Positions 53,248-64,000 of a DNA stretch of 64,000 nucleotides are shown in pieces (position 1 is the first letter of the stretch; the number at the start of each line of letters is the position of its first letter). The stretch is from positions 2,803,501 through 2,867,500 of the forward strand of contig NZ_CP125640.1 in assembly GCF_030053155.1 (NCBI RefSeq). Direction: 5' to 3'. The translations under genes were made by a program, and so were the position numbers. The notes below the pieces were generated by a model. The model did not search any database. It was not told the DNA's origin and was given only the letters and a program-made list of their open reading frames with translations. The stretch is from Rhizobium sp. BT03. GTDB taxonomy: Bacteria > Pseudomonadota > Alphaproteobacteria > Rhizobiales > Rhizobiaceae.

Positions 53248-53349
53248 TCCATTTCAGAATGAGCTATTTCCAAAATGTCGATATTTCCGCCTTTGTCGAT
53301 GAAGTAAAGAGGCTCATCCTGCAAAAACGGAATGAGCCGGAGTTCTCAG

Positions 53350-54759
53350 ATGCCGCACGCCTTCGTTTCCACAGACCGTATCCGATCGCTTTTCACCGAA
53401 GCGATGTCGCAGATGTACCGGACGGAGGTGCCGCAATACGGCACGCTGATCGAGCTGGTGGCGGATGTGAATGCCGGCTGCCTCGAAAACGACCCCGAAC
53501 TGCGTGCGCGGCTTGCCGGCGCCGGCGAGCTGGAGCGTATCGATGTCGAGCGCCACGGCGCCATCCGGCTCGGCACGGCGGATGAGCTTTTCACCATCCG
53601 GCGGCTGTTTGCCGTCATGGGCATGCAGGCGGTCGGCTACTACGATCTCTCGGTCGCCGGCGTGCCGGTTCATTCGACCTGCTTCCGGCCGATCGACGAG
53701 GCCGCACTCAACGTCAATCCGTTCCGTGTCTTCACCTCGCTGCTGCGATTGGAGCTGATCGAGGACGAAGGGCTGCGCGGCGAAGCCGAGGCCATCCTGG
53801 CAAAGCGGCGCATCTATACGCCGCGCGCCATCGCGCTGATTGAGCGCCACGAACAGAACGGCGGCCTGACGGAAGCGGAAGTGACGGAATTCGTCGCCGA
53901 GGCGCTCGAAACCTTCCGCTGGCACGGCGAGGCGACGGTCAGCGCCGAGACCTATAAGCGGCTGCATGATGCGCACCGGCTGATCGCCGACGTCGTCAGC
54001 TTCAAAGGGCCGCATATCAACCATCTGACGCCGCGCACGCTCGATATCGACGCGGTCCAGGTCCGCATGCCGGAGCGCGGCATCACGCCGAAGGCGGTCA
54101 TCGAAGGGCCGCCGCGCCGTCATTGCGACATCCTGCTGCGGCAGACGAGCTTCAAGGCGCTTGAAGAAACGATCATCTTTGCCGGTGATGCGGCCACGGT
54201 TCAGGGAACGCACACCGCCCGCTTCGGCGAGATCGAACAGCGCGGCGTGGCGCTGACGGCCAAGGGCCGGGCGCTCTACGACCGGCTGCTCGCCTCGGTT
54301 CGCGGCGAAGTGCAGGTCGGCGCCGGTGGCGCCAAGGCCGGCGCCTACGACAACGAACTCGCCGAGCGCTTCAAGGCGCTGCCGGACAGCTGGGACGAGC
54401 TGCGCAGGCAGGATCTGGCCTTCTTCCGCTATTCCGCCACATCAGCTGGCATTGCCGCCGCGGTCAATACGCTGCCCGACGATACGGAGGCGCTGATCGC
54501 CAAGGGTTACCTCGCCTTCTCACCGATCGTCTACGAAGACTTCCTGCCCGTCAGCGCGGCCGGCATCTTCCAGTCGAACCTCGGCACCGATCAGCAGCAG
54601 AATTATGCGACGCATTCGAACCGCGATGCCTTCGAGGTGGCGCTCGGCGCCAGCGTTCAGGATGAGCTGGCGCTTTATGCCGAGCGCCAGGCCGCCTCGC
54701 TCGATGCGGCGATGGAAGCGCTCGGCCTTGCGGGCCTGCAGTTGAAGACCGTTGCATGA
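53350..54759 (+). CDS. 2-Oxoadipate dioxygenase/decarboxylase (HglS/YdcJ-like)
   Basis: A 469-residue DUF1338/VOC-fold Fe(II) enzyme that converts 2-oxoadipate to D-2-hydroxyglutarate in lysine catabolism. Likely metal ligands are His in VPVHSTCFRPID, His in FKGPHINHLTPR and Glu in ARFGEIEQRG, matching the His-His-Glu set of HglS. CGGAG lies 7 bases before ATG 53350; ATG 53332 is an alternative. It is divergent from a LysR gene and followed by amaA- and amaB-like genes. Confidence 0.85.
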   Translation: MPHAFVSTDRIRSLFTEAMSQMYRTEVPQYGTLIELVADVNAGCLENDPELRARLAGAGELERIDVERHGAIRLGTADELFTIRRLFAVMGMQAVGYYDLSVAGVPVHSTCFRPIDEAALNVNPFRVFTSLLRLELIEDEGLRGEAEAILAKRRIYTPRAIALIERHEQNGGLTEAEVTEFVAEALETFRWHGEATVSAETYKRLHDAHRLIADVVSFKGPHINHLTPRTLDIDAVQVRMPERGITPKAVIEGPPRRHCDILLRQTSFKALEETIIFAGDAATVQGTHTARFGEIEQRGVALTAKGRALYDRLLASVRGEVQVGAGGAKAGAYDNELAERFKALPDSWDELRRQDLAFFRYSATSAGIAAAVNTLPDDTEALIAKGYLAFSPIVYEDFLPVSAAGIFQSNLGTDQQQNYATHSNRDAFEVALGASVQDELALYAERQAASLDAAMEALGLAGLQLKTVA

Positions 54760-54826
54760 AATGGCCGCTTCAACACGTCATCATATGCGTTAGAGTAGCG
54801 CGATTTCGTTCCGATCGGACTGAGCC

Positions 54827-56100
54827 ATGCTGAATGATCCGCGCTCCCACGGCCTCTGGGAAAAGACCGCAGCCGAACCGCCGGCGACCTCGCTGCTCGC
54901 CGGCGCGGTATCGGCCGACGTCGTCATCGTCGGCGGCGGTTACACCGGTCTCTCCTCCGCCCTGCATCTTGCCGAAGCCGGCTCGAAGGTGGTGTTGCTG
55001 GAGGGAAAGGAAATCGGTTTCGGCGGCGCGGGGCGCAATGTCGGCCTGATCAATGCCGGCATGTGGGTGATGCCCGATGACCTGCCCGGCGTGCTCGGGC
55101 CGGTGCATGGCGAACGTCTGCTCGAGCTGCTCGGCAATGCGCCGAAGCTCGTCATGGAACTCATCGACAGGCACGGGATTGCCTGCGAACTCGAACGCAA
55201 CGGCACGCTGCATTGCGCGGTCGGCGCGAACGGGCTGAAGGAGATCGAGGAACGCGCGGCGCAATGGGCCGCGCGTGGCGCGCCCGTGACGCTGCTCGAT
55301 GCGGCAGAAACGGCCAAACGCATCGGCAGCGACGCCTATACCGGTTCGCTGCTCGACATGCGCGCCGGTACGCTGCAGCCGCTGGCCTATGCGCGCGGGC
55401 TTGCCCATGCCGCCGTCAAGGCGGGCGTCGCCATCCATACGTCGAGCCCCGTCATCGCAACGGCGGCCGCTGGACCGTGAAGACGGAAAACGGCGCGGTC
55501 AGCGCGGACTGGATCGTCGTCGCGACCGATGCCTACAGCACCGGCCCCTTCGAGCAGGTCCGCAACGAACAGGTCTATCTGCCCTATTTCAACTTCGCCA
55601 CCGTGCCGCTCGGCCATAATCTGCGCCAATCGATCCTGCCGGGACGGGAAGGCGCATGGGACACCAAGGACATCCTTTCCTCCTTCCGCATGGACCAGGC
55701 CGGACGTCTCGTCTTCGGCAGTGTCGGAGCGCTGCGTAATACCGGGCTTGCCGTGCACAAGGGATGGGCCAAGCGCGCCCTGAAGCGGCTCTTCCCTATG
55801 ATCGGCGATGTCGAATTCGAATGCGAATGGTACGGCCAGATCGGCATGACCGACAATGCGCTGCCGCGTTTTCACAAATTCGCCCCCGGCGTCATCGGCT
55901 TTTCGGGTTATAATGGCCGCGGCATTGCCCCCGGCACGGTCTTCGGCCGGACGCTCGCCGAGCATATTCTCGACCGGCTTTCGGAAGGCGATCTGCCGCT
56001 GCCGCTGACCTCACCGACCGAGCCGAGCTTCCGGGCGCTCAAGGAATTATGGTACGAAGCCGGCGCTCAGGTCGCCCATTTCGCCGATGCCCGCTTCTGA
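54827..56100 (+). pseudogene. amaA-like L-pipecolate oxidase, frameshifted
   Basis: A DAO-family FAD oxidoreductase split by a frameshift. The first frame (54827-55480) carries VVIVGGGYTGLSSALHLAEAGSKVVLLEGKEIGFGGAGRNVG and runs to an in-frame stop after SPVIATAAAGP. The family sequence resumes in another frame as GGRWTVKTENGAVSADWIVVATDAYS and continues to 56100 with GFSGYNGRGIAPGTVFGRTLAEH. The shift lies near 55458-55475 and is consistent with loss of one base. The combined length (about 424 residues) and position beside amaB fit L-pipecolate oxidase. A sequencing error cannot be excluded. Confidence 0.8.
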
Positions 56101-56164
56101 GAACCGGTAAACGCTTCCGGGAAGCGAAACTCACTTCTGGAATAACAAGATTGGAACCACGACA

Positions 56165-57703
<1,539 letters not shown>

Positions 57704-57712
57704 GCCGGCTGC

Positions 57713-57744
57713 AAAAGGCGACGCTCGAGGAGCGTCGCCTTTTT
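57713..57744 (+). terminator. Intrinsic terminator of amaB-like gene
   Basis: A perfect 14 bp stem AAAAGGCGACGCTC/GAGCGTCGCCTTTT with loop GAG is followed by T. Confidence 0.92.
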
Positions 57745-57774
57745 GGTCTAATCGAAATTTATTCCCTCGTAATA

Positions 57775-57789
57775 TGAAATAATTGGTCA
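57775..57789. promoter_or_regulatory. Iron-responsive operator (IRO-like, TGA-N9-TCA)
   Basis: TGA (57775-57777) and TCA (57787-57789) are separated by exactly nine bases, matching the IRO motif bound by RirA in rhizobia. It lies 113 bases before the iron-binding-protein ATG in an AT-rich stretch. Iron-dependent repression of the importer is inferred. Confidence 0.55.
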
Positions 57790-57901
57790 AGATATTGTGA
57801 TGGCTTTTCCGGCGAAGCCAAACTTGAAATCTTCAGTCAGGAAAAATATACGCCTCTCATCGCCCTTGGAGACCTCGGGTGACATCGCCACGGAGGCCAT
57901 C

Positions 57902-58924
57902 ATGACCATTGCACTGAATCGTTTTTCCCTTGCGCTTGCGTTTACCGCTTCGCTTCTCTCCGCCACCGCGCTCGCAGGCAGCGTCAGTGCGCAGGACGAA
58001 GGTCTCGTCGTCTACAACGCCCAGCACGAAAGCCTGGGCCGCGAATGGATCGATGCCTTCACCAAGGAGACCGGCATCAAGGTGACCATGCGCCAGGGCA
58101 GCGACATGCAGTTCGCCAACCAGCTCATCCAGGAAGGCGATGCCTCTCCGGCCGATGTCTTCCTGACCGAAAATTCGCCGGCCATGACGCTGGTCGACGG
58201 CGCGGGCCTCTTCGCCCCCGTCGAAAAGGACACGCTGGATCAGGTGCCGGATCAGTATCGCCCGGCCGACGGCATGTGGACCGGCATTGCCGCCCGCACC
58301 ACGGTTTTTGCCTATGACAAAACCAAGCTCAGCGAAGACAAGCTGCCGAAGTCGATGCTCGACCTCGCAGACCCGGCCTGGAAGGGCCGCTGGGGTGCTG
58401 CTCCCGCCGGCGCCGATTTCCAGGCCATCGTCGCTGCGCTGCTGCAGCTGAAGGGCGAAGACGCCACCAAGACATGGCTGAAGGGACTCAAGGACAACGC
58501 CACCCCCTATAAGGGCAACAGCGTCGCCATGAAGGCCGTCAACGCAGGCGAAGTCGAAGGCGCGGTCATCTATCACTATTACTGGTTCGGCGATCAGGCC
58601 AAAACAGGCGAGAACAGCAAGAATGTCGGTCTGCACTACTTCAAGAACCAGGATCCGGGCGCTTTCGTCAGCGTCTCGGGCGGCGGCGTCCTGAAGTCCA
58701 CCCAGCATATGAAGGAAGCCCAGGCTTTCCTGAAGTTCATTACCGGCAAGGCCGGCCAGGCCGTTCTGAAGGACGGCACGTCCTACGAATATGCCATCGG
58801 CAAGGACGCAGCCTCCAACGACAAGCTCACGCCGCTTGCCGATCTCAACGCGCCGAAGGTCGAAGCTTCGACGCTGGACAGCAAGAAGGTCGTCGAGCTG
58901 ATGACGGCCGCCGGCCTGATCTAA
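57902..58924 (+). CDS. fbpA: Ferric-iron ABC transporter, periplasmic binding protein
   Basis: A 340-residue extracellular solute-binding protein of the FbpA/AfuA type. A signal peptide (FSLALAFTASLLSATALAGSVSA) is followed by EGLVVYNAQHESLGREWIDAFTKETGIKVTMRQGSD and two Tyr residues in VIYHYYWFGD, the region where FbpA proteins coordinate Fe(III). ATG 57902 is preferred; a longer open frame from 57797 would include the promoter. A hairpin separates it from the permease gene, so it can be produced in excess. Confidence 0.9.
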   Translation: MTIALNRFSLALAFTASLLSATALAGSVSAQDEGLVVYNAQHESLGREWIDAFTKETGIKVTMRQGSDMQFANQLIQEGDASPADVFLTENSPAMTLVDGAGLFAPVEKDTLDQVPDQYRPADGMWTGIAARTTVFAYDKTKLSEDKLPKSMLDLADPAWKGRWGAAPAGADFQAIVAALLQLKGEDATKTWLKGLKDNATPYKGNSVAMKAVNAGEVEGAVIYHYYWFGDQAKTGENSKNVGLHYFKNQDPGAFVSVSGGGVLKSTQHMKEAQAFLKFITGKAGQAVLKDGTSYEYAIGKDAASNDKLTPLADLNAPKVEASTLDSKKVVELMTAAGLI

Positions 58925-58999
58925 CCTTTCTGCCGCAGGCTTGCGGCGGCCAAAACTATTGCTTTTGGCTCAAGAAAACCTTAGGGCATGACGATATCC

Positions 59000-59036
59000 G
59001 GCAACCGCCTTTGACAGGCGGTTGCCTTCCTTTTTC
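59000..59036 (+). terminator. Attenuator hairpin between fbpA and fbpB
   Basis: A perfect 11 bp stem GGCAACCGCCT/AGGCGGTTGCC with loop TTGAC is followed by TTCCTTTTT. Partial read-through would make binding protein exceed membrane components, as is common in ABC operons. Confidence 0.8.
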
Positions 59037-59041
59037 GGCGT

Positions 59042-60655
59042 ATGAAGGCATCGGCCTTGCTGCAGGACAACAGATTGCTCGCATCCGGCAACGAGGCGCC
59101 GGTGGTGCCGAGGGCCGCGCGCATGGTTTCGCCGCGCGGGCGCATGCCGCACGCTTCCGTGGTGCTGCTGGCAACCGTCGTCGCAATCTTCAGTCTGGTG
59201 CCGCTCGGCTTCATCGGCTGGGTTACCTATGACGTCGGCTGGGAAACAGTGAAGACCCTGGTCTTCCGGCCGCGCGTCGGCGAACTGCTCGTCAATACGG
59301 TCCTGCTGGAATCGCTCACGATTCCGCTGTCGATCGCACTTGCCGTAACACTTGCCTGGCTGACCGAGCGGACGGACATTCCTTTCGCCCGGTTCTGGGC
59401 CTGGCTTGCCATCGCCCCGCTCGCCGTGCCCGCCTTCGTGCACAGCTATGCCTGGGTCAGCCTCGTCCCCGGCATGCGCGGCCTGGAGAGCGGCGTCTTC
59501 ATCTCGGTGATCGCCTATTATCCGTTCCTCTACCTGCCGGTCGCCGCCACCTTGCGCCGTCTCGATCCGGCGATCGAGGATGCAGCGGCCTCGCTCGGTC
59601 TCAATCCCTGGCGGGTCTTCTTTCGGGCAGTGCTGCCGCAGCTCCGGCTCGCCATTTGCGGCGGCTCGCTGCTGATCGGGCTGCACCTGCTTTCGGAATA
59701 CGGCCTGTTCGTGATGATCCGCTTCGACACGTTCGCGACGGCGATCGTCGACCAGTTCCAGTCCTCCTACAACAGCCCCGCCTCCAACATGCTCGGTGGC
59801 GTGCTCGTCGCCTGCTGTCTTTTTCTGCTCGGCTTCGAGGTCTTGGTGCGCGGCAACGAACGTTATGCCCGCGTCGGCTCCGGCTCGCCCCGCCCGGCGG
59901 ATCGCCGGCGGCTCGGCTGGTTCGTGGTGCCCGCCGTTCTGCTGCCCGTCCTCCTGGCGGTGCTGACGCTCGGCGTGCCGCTGGTGACGCTTGGCCGCTG
60001 GCTCTATCTCGGCGGTGCCGAGATCTGGCGCATCGAGGTCGGCAGCGCCTTCCTGCAGACGATCGTGCTTGCCATTGTCGGCGGCATATTGGCGACGATT
60101 GCCGCGGCGCCGATGGCATGGCTTTCCGTCCGTGCGCCCGGCCGCTTCCAGCGCGTGCTCGAAGCCTGCCATTATTATGTCGGCTCGCTGCCTGGCGTCG
60201 TCGTGGCGCTGGCGCTGGTGACGATCACCGTGCGTCTCGTGCTGCCGCTCTACCAGACCTTCGCAACACTGCTCGTTGCCTATGCGATGCTTTTCCTGCC
60301 GCGCGCCATGGTCGGGCTGCGCGCCAGCATCGCCCAGGCGCCGGTGGAGCTGGAGCGCGCCGCGATGGGCCTCGGCCGCACGCCCGGCCAGGCGGTGCGG
60401 CAGATCACCATGCGGCTTGCAGCACCCGGAGCGGCCGCCAGCGTCGCGCTGGCTGCCCTCGGCATCACCAATGAACTGACGGCGACACTGATGCTGTCGC
60501 CCAACGGCGTCGATACGCTGGCGACGAAATTCTGGTCGCTGACCAGCGAGATCGATTATGTCTCGGCCGCGCCCTATGCCTTCATGATGGTCGTGCTGTC
60601 GCTGCCGCTCACCCTTATGCTCTATACCCAATCGAAACGGACCGCCGGCCAATGA
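59042..60655 (+). CDS. fbpB: Ferric-iron ABC transporter permease
   Basis: A 537-residue fused permease with two six-helix halves, as in FbpB/SfuB. EAA-type loops are [32 protein letters not shown] and [27 protein letters not shown]. The ATG at 59042 is only 6 bases after the attenuator T-run and has no ribosome site; ATG 59123 (MVSPRGR, after GAGGG) is a plausible alternative start. It overlaps the ATPase gene by four bases. Confidence 0.9.
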   Translation: MKASALLQDNRLLASGNEAPVVPRAARMVSPRGRMPHASVVLLATVVAIFSLVPLGFIGWVTYDVGWETVKTLVFRPRVGELLVNTVLLESLTIPLSIALAVTLAWLTERTDIPFARFWAWLAIAPLAVPAFVHSYAWVSLVPGMRGLESGVFISVIAYYPFLYLPVAATLRRLDPAIEDAAASLGLNPWRVFFRAVLPQLRLAICGGSLLIGLHLLSEYGLFVMIRFDTFATAIVDQFQSSYNSPASNMLGGVLVACCLFLLGFEVLVRGNERYARVGSGSPRPADRRRLGWFVVPAVLLPVLLAVLTLGVPLVTLGRWLYLGGAEIWRIEVGSAFLQTIVLAIVGGILATIAAAPMAWLSVRAPGRFQRVLEACHYYVGSLPGVVVALALVTITVRLVLPLYQTFATLLVAYAMLFLPRAMVGLRASIAQAPVELERAAMGLGRTPGQAVRQITMRLAAPGAAASVALAALGITNELTATLMLSPNGVDTLATKFWSLTSEIDYVSAAPYAFMMVVLSLPLTLMLYTQSKRTAGQ

Positions 60656-61689
60656 CGCTGCTTACGATCGAGAACATCAGCAAGCGCTATGGCCCTGTGC
60701 AGGCGCTGAAGGATATTTCGCTCGACGTTCAGGCAGGCAGCCGCACGGCCGTCGTTGGCCCGTCCGGCTCGGGCAAGACGACGCTGCTGCGCATCATTGC
60801 CGGCTTCGAGCAACCCGATGTCGGCAAGGTGACACTCGATGGCGAAGTCCTTGCCGATGGGCCGGCGACGGTGCCGGCCCATAAGCGCGGCATCGGCATC
60901 GTCTCGCAGGACGGCGCGCTGTTTCCGCACTTGAGCGTCGCAGAGAATATCGGCTTCGGCTTCGAGCGGGGTGCCGTGGATCGCGAGAAGCGCATCGTCG
61001 AGCTGCTCGATATGGTCGAGCTCGACCGCGGCATGCTGGTGCGGCGCCCACACCAGCTGTCCGGCGGCCAGCAACAGCGCGTGGCGCTCGCCCGTGCGCT
61101 CGGGCGCAAGCCGCGGCTGATGCTGCTCGACGAACCTTTCTCGGCACTCGATACCGGCTTGCGCGAGAACATGCGCAAGGCGGTGGCGCGCGTGCTGCAG
61201 GCAGCCGGCATCACCGCCGTTCTCGTCACGCATGATCAGGAAGAGGCGCTGACCTTTGCCGATCAGGTCGCGGTGCTCAGAGAGGGACGGCTGATCCAGG
61301 CCGGGTCGCCGCAATCATTATATCTGCATCCCCGCGATCGCGAGACGGCGCTATTTCTTGGCGATGCCGTGCTGCTTCCGGCCATCATCCGCAACGGCCT
61401 TGCCGACTGTGCCCTCGGCCGCGTCGCCGTCGAAGGCAATCGTCAGGGCAAGGCGGAGATCATGCTGCGGCCCGAGCAGATCCGCGTCGTTGCCGATGAA
61501 AGCGATCGTCGCTATGGCGGGCGTGTCGTCGAGGTGGAGTTCGGCGGCGCGGTCTGCACCGTTGCGGTTTCGCTCGATGGCGTCGCCCTGCCGCCGATCC
61601 TGATCAAGACCTCGAGCGTCGCGCTTCCCTCACGAGGCGATCTCGTTCGCCTCGATATCGCCGGCAAGGCGCATATTTTCGAAAGCTAA
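60652..61689 (+). CDS. fbpC: Ferric-iron ABC transporter ATP-binding protein
   Basis: A 345-residue ATPase with Walker [26 protein letters not shown], signature [16 protein letters not shown], Walker [13 protein letters not shown] and H-loop [14 protein letters not shown], plus a C-terminal TOBE-like regulatory part. All catalytic residues are present. It overlaps the permease gene by ATGA and ends 2 bases before the convergent GH144-like gene. Confidence 0.92.
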   Translation: MTLLTIENISKRYGPVQALKDISLDVQAGSRTAVVGPSGSGKTTLLRIIAGFEQPDVGKVTLDGEVLADGPATVPAHKRGIGIVSQDGALFPHLSVAENIGFGFERGAVDREKRIVELLDMVELDRGMLVRRPHQLSGGQQQRVALARALGRKPRLMLLDEPFSALDTGLRENMRKAVARVLQAAGITAVLVTHDQEEALTFADQVAVLREGRLIQAGSPQSLYLHPRDRETALFLGDAVLLPAIIRNGLADCALGRVAVEGNRQGKAEIMLRPEQIRVVADESDRRYGGRVVEVEFGGAVCTVAVSLDGVALPPILIKTSSVALPSRGDLVRLDIAGKAHIFES

Positions 61690-61691
61690 AT

Positions 61692-63026
61692 TCACCCGAA
61701 CTTGCGCACCACTTCTTCCGGCTCGATGCCTTCGAGCCAGCCGCCGGTGAAGCCGGCGCGCTCGAGCCCGAGGCGGATGGCCGGCGATTGCCGCATCAGC
61801 TTCCAGATGAAGTCGGAGCGCTCATTCTCGATGGTCATGACGACAAGACCCTGGTCGATGCCGACGGTGCGGTCGTCGACCCAGCCTTCCGGCCGCTTGG
61901 TCTTGACCGTCGGGTTGAAGCCGCCGGGAAAGCCGCCTTCCAGGAGCAGGTTCGGATAGCTGGTCAAAAGCGCCTTGGTGCCGTCGAGAGCCGCCTGCCG
62001 GTCATAGGGCAGGCAGGCGAGGGCCGCCCAGGGCGCGATCGTGCCGTCGTCCGGGCCAAGCGGCGCGCCGCGGGCGGCATAGCCTAGAACCTTCGGCTGG
62101 CGGCCGCCGCGCATGCGCCGGGTCGGCGGCGGGCCGTCGCAGGCGGAGAACCCCCAGATATTCCTGTTATAGCCGACGAACTGGCCGGGATTGCGCTCGG
62201 CATAATCACGCTGGACGTTGATGACCACCTGGGTGTTGCGGAAATAATCCCAGTTCCGCTCGGCCATCGGTCTGTCGCGGATGCCGCGGAAATCGATCCA
62301 GGCATGGGAAAAGAGATGGATAAACAGCGGTCCCGCATAGAGATAGGGCTGCTCACCATGCATCATCCAGGAATAGCTCGACGCAAAAGCGTCGTAGCAC
62401 GATTGCGGGATGGGGTGCGTCGGCGAGGCGAGCGCCAGGGCATAAAGGATGATCGCCTCGTCGAAGCCGTGATAGCGCCAGCGCAGGAAGCCGGAAGAGG
62501 GCTTCCAGCCCATGGCAATGGTATCGCCCTTGTTCAGGGCCCAGCGCCAGTCGACGCGTTCGTAGATGAAGGTCGCGAGTTCACGAATTTCAACTTCCGT
62601 CTCGTCGTCTTCGCGGTCGAAATACTGCGCTGCCGTCAGGATGCCGGCGATTAGCAGCGCCGTGTCGATGGTCGAAAGCTCGCTGTTCCAGGCGCGATTG
62701 CCGGTATCCATGTGCAGGAAATGGTAGAAGAAGCCGCGGTGGCCTGTCGCGTGGCGTTCCTCGCCCTGACGCGCCTCGGCGAAGAAACGCAGCGTATTGA
62801 CCGTGCGTTCGGCTGCTTCCCTGCGGGTGATCCAGCAACGCTCGACACCGACAGGATAGGAGGAAAGGGCAAAGCCGATGGCTGCGATGCTTGCCGGCAC
62901 GCCGCCGATCGAGGTATCGGCTACCAGGCCATTTTCGGGATTGGAATATTTCAGGAAGTACTTGAATGCCGAATGCTGCAGCCTGTCGACGAGTGCTGCA
63001 TCAATGTCTTCAATCCGTTGCAGCAT
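61692..63026 (-). CDS. GH144-like beta-1,2-glucanase family protein
   Basis: A 444-residue protein of the glucoamylase-like/GH144 group, with an (alpha/alpha)6 barrel pattern. Landmarks are HSAFKYFLKYSNPENGLVADTS near the start, GFFYHFLHMDTGNRAWNSELSTIDTALLIAG, FDEAIILYALALASPTHPI and LFIHLFSHAWIDFRGIRD. GH144 enzymes cleave beta-1,2-glucan, a polymer made by rhizobia as cyclic glucan. No signal peptide was found, so it would act in the cytoplasm. Family assignment is from motif recall, and catalytic residues were not confirmed. Confidence 0.75.
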   Translation of the reverse strand: MLQRIEDIDAALVDRLQHSAFKYFLKYSNPENGLVADTSIGGVPASIAAIGFALSSYPVGVERCWITRREAAERTVNTLRFFAEARQGEERHATGHRGFFYHFLHMDTGNRAWNSELSTIDTALLIAGILTAAQYFDREDDETEVEIRELATFIYERVDWRWALNKGDTIAMGWKPSSGFLRWRYHGFDEAIILYALALASPTHPIPQSCYDAFASSYSWMMHGEQPYLYAGPLFIHLFSHAWIDFRGIRDRPMAERNWDYFRNTQVVINVQRDYAERNPGQFVGYNRNIWGFSACDGPPPTRRMRGGRQPKVLGYAARGAPLGPDDGTIAPWAALACLPYDRQAALDGTKALLTSYPNLLLEGGFPGGFNPTVKTKRPEGWVDDRTVGIDQGLVVMTIENERSDFIWKLMRQSPAIRLGLERAGFTGGWLEGIEPEEVVRKFG

Positions 63027-63291
63027 AGGCTCCTACCCAACTGTTGCATCGCCCCATGCTTGAACATGGCGGCCGTCCCCGGGCAAATCAAACCTTTTTG
63101 ATTCGCAGGGATAAGAGAACACAAATGGGCGGAAGTGGTCGTTAATAATTATTGGTGAAATAATATCTAGCAGAAGTCATATAAGCAGCGCAGCAAAAAG
63201 GGCCGGCCGAGCGCCACCGCCCCGGGTTATTTTCCCGCAATACTTGTTGCCTCCGCCCCTTTGGAAAGCGGCCGCCAAGCCCTGAGGCGCA
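63027..63291. other. AT-rich upstream region of the GH144-like gene
   Basis: The stretch 63140-63185 (TTAATAATTATTGGTGAAAT) is markedly AT-rich and probably holds the minus-strand promoter of the GH144-like gene. No gene or exact promoter was assigned. Confidence 0.4.
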
Positions 63292-63393
63292 CTAAAGCGC
63301 GTCGCGATCTTTCAGATTCGCTCCTGCTTTAGCTCTTGTTTTCCCGCATGTCGTTGCCGCAAAACCGCTGCACACTTTTGCGCGACATGCTTT
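63292..63393. repeat. RIME-like two-palindrome element, copy 3
   Basis: Left palindrome CTAAAGC (63292-63298) with GCTTTAG (63326-63332). Right palindrome GCATGTCG (63346-63353) with CGACATGC (63383-63390), enclosing GCAAAACCGCTGCACACTTTTGC. The core AAAACCGCT...CACTTTT is shared with copies 1 and 2. It abuts the end of the gamma-glutamyltransferase gene and may act in 3' end formation. Confidence 0.7.
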
Positions 63394-64000
63394 ATCGTCC
63401 GACCGCATAGGCCTGCATCAGGCGCGGCGTGGCGGCGGCGCGCAGAAGCCCGTCGGCATCGCGCTGCGCCGCGGTCAGCCGGCCGATGGTCCAGGGATCG
63501 GCGACCGTCAGCCTGTGGCCCTTGCGGGCGAGCGCATCGAGCACATCGGCGCCGAAATTCGCCTCCGCCATCAGGCTGCCCGGCTCGCGGGTGCGCGGAT
63601 AGAAGGAGCTCGGAAAATGGGCTGTGTGAAACAGCGGCCGGTCGATCGCCGCCTGCAGGTTGAGCTGGTGATTGACATGGCGCAGGAAGAAGGAGAGCTG
63701 CCATTGTTCCTGCTGGTCGCCGCCCGGCGTGCCGAAGGCCAGCGTCGGGCGGCCCTCGTAGAGGCCGAGCGAAGGCGTCAGCGTCGTGCGCGGCCGCCTT
63801 CCCGGCGCCAGCGACGTCGGCAGGCCAGGCGTGAGCCAGAACATCTGGGCGCGGGAATTGAGGCAGAAGCCGAGACCGGGCACGGTCGGTGAGGATTGCA
63901 GCCAGCCGCCGGATGGCGTGACGGAGACCATGTTGCCGTCGCGGTCGATCACGTCGATATGCACGGTGTCGCCGCGTTTTTCCAGATGCGCCATGGTTGG
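63392..64000 (-). CDS. ggt: Gamma-glutamyltransferase, C-terminal part
   Basis: The gene continues past the window; about 203 residues are seen. GDTVHIDVIDRDGNMVSVTPSGGW matches the start of the small GGT subunit just after its nucleophile Thr, and later RPRTTLTPSLGLYEGRPTLAFGTPGGDQQEQWQL matches the GTPGG region. The enzyme cleaves the gamma-glutamyl bond of glutathione and relatives. The ATG at 63994 is internal, since the frame stays open to the window edge. A mosaic repeat lies just downstream. Confidence 0.88.
   Translation of the reverse strand, partial: PTMAHLEKRGDTVHIDVIDRDGNMVSVTPSGGWLQSSPTVPGLGFCLNSRAQMFWLTPGLPTSLAPGRRPRTTLTPSLGLYEGRPTLAFGTPGGDQQEQWQLSFFLRHVNHQLNLQAAIDRPLFHTAHFPSSFYPRTREPGSLMAEANFGADVLDALARKGHRLTVADPWTIGRLTAAQRDADGLLRAAATPRLMQAYAVGR

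Noticed and set aside
58970..60652. 560-codon open frame antisense to fbpB
   Set aside because: It is a shadow of a real permease gene in GC-rich DNA, with low-complexity His/Gln/Arg-rich composition.

Overview
The window looks like chromosomal DNA of a fast-growing rhizobium of the Rhizobium leguminosarum/etli type. Supporting signs are the high GC content, a PhaR-phaA-phaB polyhydroxybutyrate locus, an RpoH2-type heat-shock sigma factor, a CarD-like regulator, a SAM-II riboswitch in front of metA, an iron-responsive (RirA/IRO-like) box, and several copies of a two-palindrome intergenic mosaic repeat. No rRNA, tRNA, insertion sequence, prophage or CRISPR array was recognised. The species is inferred from gene content only.

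Layout. 1-4.3 kb: 3' end of a hisC-type aminotransferase, a polyprenyl synthase, mtgA, a 2H-phosphoesterase-like protein, a glutathione transferase and rpmF. 4.4-9.3 kb: a mosaic repeat, a small membrane protein, phaR divergent from phaAB, three very small membrane or lipoproteins, then a non-coding tract of three diverged ~205 bp repeats unusually rich in GANTC sites. 9.4-17.8 kb: a SUV3-like RNA helicase with a long disordered tail, hslR, fdxA, a 361 bp multi-hairpin element with 35 bp inverted ends, carD, a possible stress-regulated mini-gene, rpoH2 and an M48 lipoprotein protease. 18-26 kb: a divergent MFS pump/MarR pair, thiamine pyrophosphokinase, an ABC-F ATPase, a secreted protein, a parDE module and an ABC-D-type protein with a degraded ATPase domain. 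26-32.5 kb: SAM-II/metA, galM and an amino-sugar operon (GntR regulator, SIS deaminase, nagA, second SIS protein). 32.5-37 kb: an amino-acid ABC importer with a DadA-like oxidase and a divergent GntR regulator. 37-40 kb: efp with epmA and epmB, the EF-P beta-lysylation system.

40.2-51.9 kb is the most unusual region. A carrier protein, an acyl-CoA-dehydrogenase-like protein, an amino acid:carrier-protein ligase (a seryl-tRNA-synthetase relative) and a DUF1839 protein are followed on the same strand by a GH2-type glycosidase, a glycosyltransferase and a 1103-residue fusion of a Wzx/MATE-type flippase to two alpha/beta-hydrolase domains. A convergent second glycosyltransferase closes the block. 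The layout suggests that activated amino acids on a carrier protein meet surface-glycan assembly.

52-64 kb: a stand-alone RAM-domain protein, a lysine/pipecolate catabolic set (LysR regulator, 2-oxoadipate dioxygenase, a frameshifted amaA-like oxidase, amaB-like dehydrogenase), a ferric-iron ABC importer with an upstream IRO-like box and an internal attenuator, a GH144-like glucanase, another mosaic repeat and the 3' end of a gamma-glutamyltransferase gene.
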